64,000 bases of DNA from GCA-2733415 sp965178635 (GTDB lineage: Bacteria > Bacteroidota > Bacteroidia > Flavobacteriales > Flavobacteriaceae), in the NCBI GenBank assembly GCA_965178635.1, contig CBCXVT010000002.1, positions 1 through 64,000 on the forward strand, read 5' to 3'. The first letter of the stretch is position 1, and every line of letters starts with the position of its first letter. The notes beneath the pieces were generated by a model. That model did not search any database. It was not told where the DNA came from and worked only from the letters and a program-made list of their open reading frames with translations. Position numbers and translations under genes: made by a program. Positions 57,207 through 64,000 of the stretch are shown here, in pieces.

Positions 57207-57734
57207 CTAGATTGTAAAGTTTCCTGTTGTTTTGTGCTCGCTAGTTTCGTAACGCTCAATACACTTGTCTAAAATGTCATATGCTTCTTGAGCATCTCCC
57301 CATCCACCAACATCAACTCTTTTCTTTTCAAGATCTTTGTATACTTGGAAAAAGTGTGTGATTTCTTTAACTTGGTGTGGATTCATGTCAGATAAATCGT
57401 TTAAGTTATTCCAGATTGGATCAGAAACTGGTACACAGATAATTTTTTCATCTGGTCCTTTTTCATCAGCCATATGGAATACTCCGATAGGCTTTACTTC
57501 CATAACACACATTGGGAACGTTGGCTCAGTTCCTAAAACTAATACATCTAATGGATCACCATCTAATGCTAAAGTTTCTGGAATAAATCCGTAATCTGCT
57601 GGGTACATCATTGAAGAAAATAACATTCTGTCAAATCTGATTTTTCCTAATTCGAAATCGTACTCGTATTTATTTCTGCTTCCTTTTGGAATTTCTATTA
57701 AAACATCAAATGTTCTTTTTATTGCTGCGCTCAT
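57207..57734 (-). CDS. ppa: Inorganic pyrophosphatase, soluble family I
   Basis: A 175-residue protein. It begins with IEIPKGSRNKYEYDFELGKIRFDR and continues with MYPADYGFIPETLALDGDPLDVLVLG, the family I metal-binding signature D-G-D-P-L-D. KIICVPVSDP and LEKKRVDVGGWG complete the active site. It splits pyrophosphate in the cytoplasm. It lies upstream of the membrane pyrophosphatase gene on the same strand, with a terminator between; a TACTTTCG near-match to the -7 element lies at 57765-57772. Confidence 0.95.
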   Translation of the reverse strand: MSAAIKRTFDVLIEIPKGSRNKYEYDFELGKIRFDRMLFSSMMYPADYGFIPETLALDGDPLDVLVLGTEPTFPMCVMEVKPIGVFHMADEKGPDEKIICVPVSDPIWNNLNDLSDMNPHQVKEITHFFQVYKDLEKKRVDVGGWGDAQEAYDILDKCIERYETSEHKTTGNFTI

Positions 57735-57872
57735 AGCTCTTGTTTTATTTTTTTAATCAGTGCGCGAAAGTACATAAAAATATAGGTAAAAACCACGAAT
57801 ATGTATCATTTTTAAGTTAAGCTCAAGGTTTTAGTAAGGTCATCATGAGTGTTTTATGTATTCCTTGTTAGG

Positions 57873-57901
57873 TTGTAGCTATGTTTTATTCCTTATATTT
57901 G
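57873..57901 (+). promoter_or_regulatory. Promoter of the acyloxyacyl hydrolase gene
   Basis: TTG at 57873, an 18-base gap, TATATTTG at 57894-57901. The ATG at 57909 is seven bases further, predicting a leaderless or nearly leaderless mRNA. Confidence 0.62.
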
Positions 57902-57908
57902 CGGCCTT

Positions 57909-59018
57909 ATGGTGAAAAAAATAATTCTTTTTTTATACTTGTGTATTGGGTTTGTCGGGTTTTCTCAAGATGAAACGCTTTCTAAATCTTCTACAATAGA
58001 TGCTAATTATATGTACGGTGTTATTGCCAATCATAATTCTAATATTTTGCATTTAATAACCGGGCACCCTGAAGGGGTATTGTTAAGTTGGAATAAGAAA
58101 ACATTTGGTGAGCAAGCTTGGCAAGAACGGTTTAATTATCCGGATGTTGGGGTGTCGTTTTTATATCAAGATTTTAAGAATGAGTATTTAGGTAAAAACT
58201 ACTCACTTTATGCGCACTATAATTTTTATTTCTTGAAACGTCATCTGATGTTTAGAATGGGGCAAGGTATTGCCTATGCTTCTAATCCTTATGATAGCGA
58301 TACAAACCATAGAAATGTAGCGTTTGGTTCTCGTTTGTTGAGCAGTACATATATGATGCTAAATTATAAGAAAGAACGCTTATTTAAATCGCCTATTGGT
58401 GTGCAAACAGGATTGACGTTAACGCATTATTCAAACGCGAATATAAAAGCGCCTAATACTAGTATCAATACTTTTTCTGTCAATTTAGGATTGACTTATA
58501 ACTTAGATAAAGATGCTGAAGTCACTTATATTCATAGAGAAAAAGATACAGTTTCAATTGATAAGAAGATTAAATATAACATCGCTTTTAGAGGAGGAAT
58601 CAATCAAGGAGATGTTATTGGTACAAAGCAATATCCGTTTTATATAGCATCTTTTTATGCAGATAAACGTTTGGGGCAATTAAGTGCCATTCAAGTTGGA
58701 GTTGACGCATTTTTTTCTATGTTCTTAAAAGAAGAAATTAAGTTTAATTCTATTGCTTATCCAGAAAATAATGTTGGTCCAGATACCGATTACAAACGCG
58801 TAGGATTGTTTGTTGGTCATGAATTGTTTATTAATAAAATGTCGTTAATCACTCAGTTGGGGTATTATGTGTACTATCCGTATGAATTTGAAATTAGAGT
58901 GTATGAACGTATTGGTTTAAAACGTTATTTTGGAGAAAAAGTATTTGGATCAATGACTTTAAAAGCGCATGGTGCAGCTGCAGAAGCCTTAGAGTTTGGA
59001 ATTGGTGTACGATTATAA
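57909..59018 (+). CDS. Acyloxyacyl hydrolase/PagL-like lipid A deacylase
   Basis: A 369-residue protein with a signal peptide (MVKKIILFLYLCIGFVGFSQ). The barrel strands are Tyr/Phe-rich. The motif LTLTHYSNANIKAPN carries the His-x-Ser-Asn pattern of PagL-type lipid A 3-O-deacylases, which trim an acyl chain from lipid A in the outer membrane. It is longer than PagL (about 170 residues), as in the flavobacterial group. The lipoprotein gene that follows starts 10 bases after the stop, so they are co-transcribed. Confidence 0.85.
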   Translation: MVKKIILFLYLCIGFVGFSQDETLSKSSTIDANYMYGVIANHNSNILHLITGHPEGVLLSWNKKTFGEQAWQERFNYPDVGVSFLYQDFKNEYLGKNYSLYAHYNFYFLKRHLMFRMGQGIAYASNPYDSDTNHRNVAFGSRLLSSTYMMLNYKKERLFKSPIGVQTGLTLTHYSNANIKAPNTSINTFSVNLGLTYNLDKDAEVTYIHREKDTVSIDKKIKYNIAFRGGINQGDVIGTKQYPFYIASFYADKRLGQLSAIQVGVDAFFSMFLKEEIKFNSIAYPENNVGPDTDYKRVGLFVGHELFINKMSLITQLGYYVYYPYEFEIRVYERIGLKRYFGEKVFGSMTLKAHGAAAEALEFGIGVRL

Positions 59019-59028
59019 TTTAAGTAGG

Positions 59029-59775
59029 ATGAAGAGAATTATATATATATGTTTGTCAGTGTTACTATTTGCTTGCGATAGTGAAAATGCAAACGATTGC
59101 TTTCAGAAATCGGGACGTATTATTACTGAAGAAATTGCTTTGCCAACTTTCACTAAAATTAAAGTGAATAGAGATGTAGAATTGATTTTAAAAGATGGTG
59201 CTACTCAGAAAGTACTAATAGAAACCGGAGAGAATTTATTGAATGATGTAGATTTTTCAGTTGTTAATGACCGTCTAGAAATAACGGAGAACAATACCTG
59301 TAATTTTGTGAGAGATTATAATATTACAAAAGTATATGTAACCGCTCCTAATATTACTGAAATTATAAGTTCTACACAATTTAAAATTAGTTCAGATGGG
59401 GTATTGAATTATTCAGATTTAGATGTGCTTTCAGAAGATTTTCATGATTCATCAATTATAGCTGTTGGCGATATTGATATGAGCTTACATACGCAAAACC
59501 TAAAGGTTGTAGGAAATAACCTAACATCCTTTAAAATGCAAGGAACAGCTGAAAACCTGAATATTACGTTTGCGGCTGGTGATGGTAGGTTTAATGGTGC
59601 TAATTTGATAGCTAACAAGGTGTATGTTTACCACAGAGGTACAAATAGAATTAGTGTTAATCCGCAATTAGAATTAAAAGGAACTTTGCTTAGTACAGGT
59701 AATTTAATTGCTAAAAACCACCCGCCGATAGTAGATGTTGAACAATTGTATACAGGGCGATTGATTTTTGAATAA
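59029..59775 (+). CDS. Head GIN domain lipoprotein (DUF2807)
   Basis: A 248-residue protein starting at the ATG at 59029; the longer in-frame opening at 58996 overlaps the previous gene. It has a lipobox (LLFAC). The mature part is a right-handed beta-helix of the head-GIN type: FTKIKVNRDVELILKDG, then VLIETGENLLNDVDFSV and repeated short strands (IKISSD-, LKVVGNNLTSFKMQG, LNITFAAGDGRFNG). Function unknown; such proteins sit on the envelope of Bacteroidota. It is in one operon with the acyloxyacyl hydrolase. Confidence 0.85.
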   Translation: MKRIIYICLSVLLFACDSENANDCFQKSGRIITEEIALPTFTKIKVNRDVELILKDGATQKVLIETGENLLNDVDFSVVNDRLEITENNTCNFVRDYNITKVYVTAPNITEIISSTQFKISSDGVLNYSDLDVLSEDFHDSSIIAVGDIDMSLHTQNLKVVGNNLTSFKMQGTAENLNITFAAGDGRFNGANLIANKVYVYHRGTNRISVNPQLELKGTLLSTGNLIAKNHPPIVDVEQLYTGRLIFE

Positions 59776-59820
59776 GTAAAAACAAAAGCCCCTATCACTC
59801 AAGAGTTTGTTAATTCTTGT

Positions 59821-59828
59821 TACTTTTG
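59821..59828 (+). promoter_or_regulatory. -7 element of rlmN
   Basis: TACTTTTG, a perfect TAnnTTTG, eight bases before the rlmN ATG at 59837. Confidence 0.5.
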
Positions 59829-59836
59829 CATTAGAT

Positions 59837-60877
59837 ATGGAAATTATAAAAAGAGATATTAGAAAATTAACCAAAGAGGAGTTAAGAACATTTTTTACAG
59901 AAAATGGCGATAAAGCTTTTCGAGGAAACCAAGTTTACGAATGGTTATGGGGAAAAGGCGCACATGTTTTTGATGACATGACTAACCTTTCTAAAGACAC
60001 CAGAGAAATGCTTGAAGCTAATTTTGTAATCAATCATATTTCTGTAGATCAAATGCAACGTAGTTCGGATGGAACTATAAAAAATGCAGTAAAACTACAT
60101 GATGGTTTAATTGTGGAATCTGTATTAATTCCTACCGCAACTAGAACTACGGCTTGTGTATCAAGTCAAGTAGGGTGTAGTTTAGATTGTCAGTTTTGTG
60201 CAACAGCGCGTTTAAAACGCATGCGAAACTTGAATCCTGATGAAATTTATGACCAAGTAGTTGCTATAGATAAAGAAAGTAGGCAGTACTATGACAGACC
60301 ATTGTCAAATATTGTATTCATGGGAATGGGGGAGCCTTTGATGAATTACAATAATGTCATTAAGGCAATTGATAAAATCACATCTCCGGAAGGTTTAGGA
60401 ATGTCACCTAAACGAATTATTGTATCAACTTCTGGTATCCCAAAGATGATTAAGAAAATGGCTGATGATGAAGTGAAATTCAAATTAGCAGTCTCTTTAC
60501 ATTCAGCTATAGATGAAGTCAGAACTAAGATTATGCCCTTTAATGAAACATTCCCATTAACAGATTTAAGAGAGGCTTTAGCGTATTGGTATTCAAAAAC
60601 AAAGAGCAGAATATCTTACGAATACATTGTGTGGAAAGGTATAAATGACAATCAAGAGGCTATTGATGCCTTGTTGAAATTTTGTAGTTATGTGCCGTGT
60701 AAAGTTAATATTATAGAATACAATCCTATTGACGATGGTATGTTTCAGCAAGCAGATAGAAGTTTGGTTGATGAGTATTTACGTCAATTAGAAAAGCATC
60801 ATATCCCTGCAACTGTACGTCGTTCAAGAGGAAAAGATATTGATGCGGCTTGTGGGCAATTAGCAAATAAGTCTTAA
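59837..60877 (+). CDS. rlmN: 23S rRNA (adenine2503-C2)-methyltransferase
   Basis: This 346-residue radical-SAM enzyme methylates A2503 of 23S rRNA and A37 of some tRNAs. The cluster motif is GCSLDCQFC with Cys114, Cys118 and Cys121. VFMGMGEPLMNY and the catalytic Cys339 in DIDAACGQL agree with RlmN. The start at 59837 (MEIIKRDIRKLTKEE) lies eight bases after a -7 element; a longer start at 59807 would place the promoter inside the gene. Confidence 0.95.
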   Translation: MEIIKRDIRKLTKEELRTFFTENGDKAFRGNQVYEWLWGKGAHVFDDMTNLSKDTREMLEANFVINHISVDQMQRSSDGTIKNAVKLHDGLIVESVLIPTATRTTACVSSQVGCSLDCQFCATARLKRMRNLNPDEIYDQVVAIDKESRQYYDRPLSNIVFMGMGEPLMNYNNVIKAIDKITSPEGLGMSPKRIIVSTSGIPKMIKKMADDEVKFKLAVSLHSAIDEVRTKIMPFNETFPLTDLREALAYWYSKTKSRISYEYIVWKGINDNQEAIDALLKFCSYVPCKVNIIEYNPIDDGMFQQADRSLVDEYLRQLEKHHIPATVRRSRGKDIDAACGQLANKS

Positions 60878-60904
60878 AAAAAATGAGATCAATAAAAAAA
60901 GAAC

Positions 60905-60931
60905 TTGCATTATTTTTTTTTGCTAAGTTTG
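60905..60931 (+). promoter_or_regulatory. Promoter of the polyprenyl synthetase gene
   Basis: TTG at 60905, a 16-base gap, TAAGTTTG at 60924-60931, 27 bases before the TTG start codon. Confidence 0.5.
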
Positions 60932-60958
60932 TAATACACAATTCAACTGTAACATACC

Positions 60959-61936
60959 TTGAAAATTGTTGAGCAAATAAAACAACCTATTCGTGAAGAG
61001 ATGGATCTTTTTGAACAAAAGTTCTCTAGTTCAATGACTTCAAGAGTAGCACTCCTTAATAAAATCACCCATTACATTGTTAATCGCAAAGGGAAACAAA
61101 TGCGTCCCATGTTTGTGTTTTTAGTGGCAAAAATGGTTTCAGGAACATCAGTAAATGAACGTACTTACCGTGGAGCTTCAGTTATTGAATTAATTCATAC
61201 AGCAACTCTAGTGCATGATGATGTTGTAGACGATTCCGACAGACGTCGTGGGTTCTTCTCCATAAATGCACTTTGGAAAAACAAGATTGCCGTTTTGGTT
61301 GGTGATTATTTATTGTCAAAAGGCTTGTTGTTATCTATAGATAATGGAGATTTCGATTTGTTAAAAATTATTTCTGTAGCCGTTAGAGAAATGAGTGAAG
61401 GGGAACTCTTACAAATTGAAAAAGCAAGAAAACTTGATATCACTGAAGATATATATTACGAAATCATCCGCCAGAAAACTGCTACGCTAATTGCAGCTTG
61501 CTGTAGTCTGGGTGCTTGTGCAGTTAACGGTACAAAGGAAGAGGTTGAAAACATGCGTAAGTTTGGAGAGTTGATTGGTATGGCATTTCAAATAAAAGAT
61601 GATTTGTTTGATTATGGTTCGGCTAAAATTGGTAAACCAACGGGTATCGATATCAAAGAACAAAAAATGACTCTACCGTTAATTTATGCCTTAAATAATT
61701 CTGATGCAAAAGAAAAAGCTTGGGTGATTAATTCAATTAAGAAACATAATAAAAACACAAAACGTGTTAAAGAGGTGATTGCATTTGTAAAAGAAAAAGG
61801 CGGTTTAGAGTACGCCGTTACAAAAATGATTGCCTATCAAAAAGACGCTTTAGAGCTTTTAGAAAACTACCCAGAATCTCCTTATAAAGCATCACTTACT
61901 GCTATGGTGAATTATGTGATTGAACGAAAGAAATAA
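60959..61936 (+). CDS. Polyprenyl synthetase (long-chain isoprenyl diphosphate synthase)
   Basis: A 325-residue helical enzyme in the cytoplasm. First Asp-rich motif is HDDVVDDSDRRRG, the second IKDDLFDYG, and GKQMRPMFVF binds diphosphate. It lengthens isoprenyl chains for quinone or cell-wall carriers; chain length cannot be read with confidence. The start is TTG at 60959 (KIVEQIKQPIREEM); that N-terminal stretch is shared across the flavobacterial family as I know it. The next ATG at 61001 would drop 14 residues. Confidence 0.9.
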   Translation: MKIVEQIKQPIREEMDLFEQKFSSSMTSRVALLNKITHYIVNRKGKQMRPMFVFLVAKMVSGTSVNERTYRGASVIELIHTATLVHDDVVDDSDRRRGFFSINALWKNKIAVLVGDYLLSKGLLLSIDNGDFDLLKIISVAVREMSEGELLQIEKARKLDITEDIYYEIIRQKTATLIAACCSLGACAVNGTKEEVENMRKFGELIGMAFQIKDDLFDYGSAKIGKPTGIDIKEQKMTLPLIYALNNSDAKEKAWVINSIKKHNKNTKRVKEVIAFVKEKGGLEYAVTKMIAYQKDALELLENYPESPYKASLTAMVNYVIERKK

Positions 61937-61950
61937 TAATATATAAACAT

Positions 61951-61983
61951 AAAAAAAGACCGCCAATTGGCGGTCTTTTTTTA
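61951..61983. terminator. Bidirectional terminator
   Basis: AAAAAAGACCGCCA and TGGCGGTCTTTTTT, a nearly loop-free perfect palindrome between convergent genes. Confidence 0.9.
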
Positions 61984-62004
61984 TGTTGTATGTGGTAAAA
62001 AAAC

Positions 62005-63148
62005 TTACCCTTTAATCACGCCTCTTGAAATAACAATTTTCTGAATTTCAGAAGTTCCTTCATAAATTTGTGTAATCTTAGCATCACGCATTAAACGTTC
62101 AACGTGGTATTCTTTTACAAATCCGTTACCACCGTGAATTTGCACAGCTTCAACAGTTTGTTCCATAGCAACTTTACTTGCATATAGTTTTGCCATGGCA
62201 CTACTCATATCGTAGTTGTTTCCTTGGTCTTTATCCCAAGCAGACTTCATTACTAATAAACGAGGCCGCTTCAATTTCAGTAGCCATGTCTGCTAATTTA
62301 AAAGCGATGGCTTGATGATTACAAATCTCAGTTCCAAAAGCTTTACGCTCTTTAGAATATTTTAAAGCCAATTCATATGCACCTGAAGCAATACCTAAAG
62401 CTTGAGAGGCAATACCGATACGACCACCAGATAATGTCTTCATAGCAAATTTGAATCCAAACCCATCTTCCCCAATTCTATTCTCTTTAGGTACTTTTAC
62501 ATCGTTAAATTGTAGTGTATGCGTATCAGATCCTCTGATTCCTAATTTATCTTCTTTTGGTCCTATGTCAAAACCAGGCGTTCCTTTTTCAACAATAAAA
62601 GCATTGATTCCTCTATGTCCTTTTTCTCTATCTGTTTGTGCAATTACTAAATACACTTCTGCACGTCCACCGTTTGTAATCCAGTTTTTTGTACCATTAA
62701 TTACGTAGTGATCTCCTTTGTCAATAGCTGTTGTACTTTGTGATGTTGCATCAGAACCTGCTTCAGGTTCACTTAAACAAAATGCACCAATACATTCACC
62801 AGTAGCAAGTCTTGTTAAATATTTTTCTTTTTGAGCTTCAGAACCATATGCCTCTAAACCATAACATACTAATGAATTGTTTACAGATACCATAACAGAT
62901 GCTGATGCATCAATTTTAGATAACTCCTCCATAATTAAAACATATGAAGTCGCATCCATTCCACTTCCTCCATACTTTGGGTCAACCATGATTCCCATGA
63001 ATCCTAAGTCTCCCATTTTTCTCACTAATTCTTCTGGGAATTCTTGCTTGTTATCTCTTTCAATTACTCCTGGTAATAATTCAGTCTGTGCAAAATCTCT
63101 TGCAGCATCACGAATCATAATATGCTCTTCTGTAAGGTTAAAGTCCAT
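62005..63148 (-). pseudogene. Acyl-CoA dehydrogenase (short-chain type), one frameshift
   Basis: From 63148 the product reads MDFNLTEEHIMIRDAARDFA, then GGSGMDATSYVLIMEELSKID, FCLSEPEAGSDATS and GTKNWITNGG, all acyl-CoA dehydrogenase signatures. It breaks at about 62266: one extra T in GCCTCG. Removing it gives EIEAARLLVMKSAWDKD and continues to the C-terminal catalytic YEGTSEIQ, for a 380-residue protein of normal length. It would oxidise acyl-CoA to enoyl-CoA with FAD in the cytoplasm. The single insertion in an otherwise clean gene is likely a sequence error. Confidence 0.9.
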
Positions 63149-63310
63149 TATATGTGTTTTTTGTATGTGATTTTTATAAGAAAGTCACAAATATAAGAGA
63201 TTCTCTCGAATTATTTTAGGTTTCTAGCAATATACTCACTACGAGTTTGTTTACTGAAAATAGCATGTTATTTTGCGTTTAAAATCAAGGCGTCTGTAGG
63301 ATGTATTCTC

Positions 63311-63330
63311 TATATTTGTTAACGGTTAAC
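63311..63330 (+). promoter_or_regulatory. -7 element and GTTAAC repeats before anmK
   Basis: TATATTTG at 63311-63318, then GTTAAC-G-GTTAAC at 63318-63330 in the leader. The ATG is at 63341. No TTG lies at the usual distance. Confidence 0.4.
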
Positions 63331-63340
63331 TGAAAAATTT

Positions 63341-64000
63341 ATGAACACATCAGAATATTATGTTATTGGAGTAATGTCTGGAACCTCATTAGATGGTATT
63401 GATGTGGCTTATCTTCGTTTTAAAAAAGAAGATAAATGGACTTATGGTATTATTCATAGTGAAACCATTTCATATTCACCAAATTGGGAAACTAAATTAC
63501 GTGAGGCTATTAATTATTCTGAATCAGATTTAGGAAGCTTAAATGTTGTTTACACCAAGTTATTAGCTGAGGTTATTAATAGTTTTATAGATAAATACCA
63601 ATTAAAAAATATAGATGCAGTGTGTTCTCACGGTCATACGATTTTACATCAACCAGAAAACGGACTAACGCTTCAGATAGGTAACCTAGAACAATTATCA
63701 GAATTGGTGAAGCAAAAGATAGTTTGTGATTTTAGAGTTCAGGATGTGAAATTAGGCGGACAAGGTGCACCATTAGTGCCAATTGGCGATCAATTATTGT
63801 TTTCAGAATTTACATATTGTTTAAATCTTGGCGGGTTTTCTAACATTTCTACGCATACAGAAAACAAACGTATTGCTTATGATATTTGTCCTGTAAATAT
63901 TGTCCTGAATCATTATGTGCAACAGTTAGGTCAGTCTTATGATGATGGTGGACGAATTGCAGCATCAGGAAATATTCATTCTGAGCTTTTGGGTAAATTA
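63341..64000 (+). CDS. anmK: Anhydro-N-acetylmuramic acid kinase, 5' part
   Basis: 220 residues visible, cut by the window end; the family is about 355-370 residues. It starts MNTSEYYVIGVMSGTSLDGID, the ATP-binding motif GVMSGTSLDG of AnmK. CSHGHTILHQPENGLTLQIG, DFRVQDVKLGGQGAPLVPIGD and LNLGGFSNI follow. It phosphorylates anhydro-MurNAc for cell-wall recycling in the cytoplasm. It is divergent from the acyl-CoA dehydrogenase gene, with a 192-base spacer. Confidence 0.94.
   Translation, partial: MNTSEYYVIGVMSGTSLDGIDVAYLRFKKEDKWTYGIIHSETISYSPNWETKLREAINYSESDLGSLNVVYTKLLAEVINSFIDKYQLKNIDAVCSHGHTILHQPENGLTLQIGNLEQLSELVKQKIVCDFRVQDVKLGGQGAPLVPIGDQLLFSEFTYCLNLGGFSNISTHTENKRIAYDICPVNIVLNHYVQQLGQSYDDGGRIAASGNIHSELLGKL

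Overview
The window looks like a chromosomal segment of a marine-type Flavobacteriaceae bacterium (phylum Bacteroidota). The grounds are low GC with AT-rich spacers, many Bacteroidota-type promoters (a TTG element about 16-21 bases before TAnnTTTG), almost no Shine-Dalgarno sequences, and family signatures typical of flavobacteria: GLPGLI proteins, a carboxypeptidase-regulatory outer-membrane barrel, secreted proteins beginning QVGIGTT after the signal peptide, a fused E1 alpha/beta ketoacid dehydrogenase, a Porin_10-like barrel, and a 16S 3' end reading GGAACACCTCC. No phage, insertion sequence, integron or CRISPR array is visible.

Layout. 1-5.8 kb: end of a phenylacetate-degradation cluster (paaZ, an enoyl-CoA hydratase/isomerase, paaY, a GNAT acetyltransferase, a hypothetical gene) interrupted by an opposite-strand CocE-type hydrolase. 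5.9-9.9 kb: branched-chain-type 2-oxoacid dehydrogenase E2 and fused E1 with a pentapeptide-repeat protein between them. 10-14.8 kb: a di-heme peroxidase lipoprotein, a DUF4136 lipoprotein, urocanate hydratase and small genes. 14.8-18.7 kb: a block of secreted QVGIGTT surface proteins with shared upstream motifs. 18.9-27 kb: a PLP deaminase-like enzyme, a glucosaminidase/LysM lipoprotein, hemL, two LTxxQ-like secreted proteins, lysS, DUF2752 and CCC-motif membrane proteins, a YqaE-like peptide and lipB. 27-32.5 kb: a propeller-like lipoprotein, rnhB and a putative porin, all frameshifted. 32.6-38.4 kb: a complete rRNA operon (16S, tRNA-Ile, tRNA-Ala, 23S, 5S) behind three tandem promoters. 38.5-45.2 kb: a SerB-SerA fusion, a ferredoxin/ferredoxin reductase pair, a leader that looks like a SAM riboswitch before metK, and a zinc-ribbon SDR. 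45.2-52.1 kb: an outer-membrane barrel and two GLPGLI genes, divergent from a histidine kinase/response regulator pair. 52.1-57.7 kb: a GyrI-like protein, a secreted protein, a deoxynucleoside kinase, a membrane pyrophosphatase fused to a YceI domain, and soluble pyrophosphatase. 57.9-64 kb: an acyloxyacyl hydrolase, a GIN-domain lipoprotein, rlmN, a polyprenyl synthetase, a frameshifted acyl-CoA dehydrogenase and the start of anmK.

How the genes work together. The paa enzymes, E1/E2 and the acyl-CoA dehydrogenase all feed acyl-CoA catabolism. The two pyrophosphatases both consume pyrophosphate. The kinase/regulator pair probably controls the divergent GLPGLI/barrel genes through three phased GTTAA repeats. 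The most distinctive items are the pyrophosphatase-YceI fusion, the shared regulatory signals of the surface-protein block, the GLPGLI two-component locus and several genes that look leaderless. At least seven genes carry frameshifts, mostly single A/T losses and clustered in a few short stretches. This points to sequence errors more than to real gene decay.
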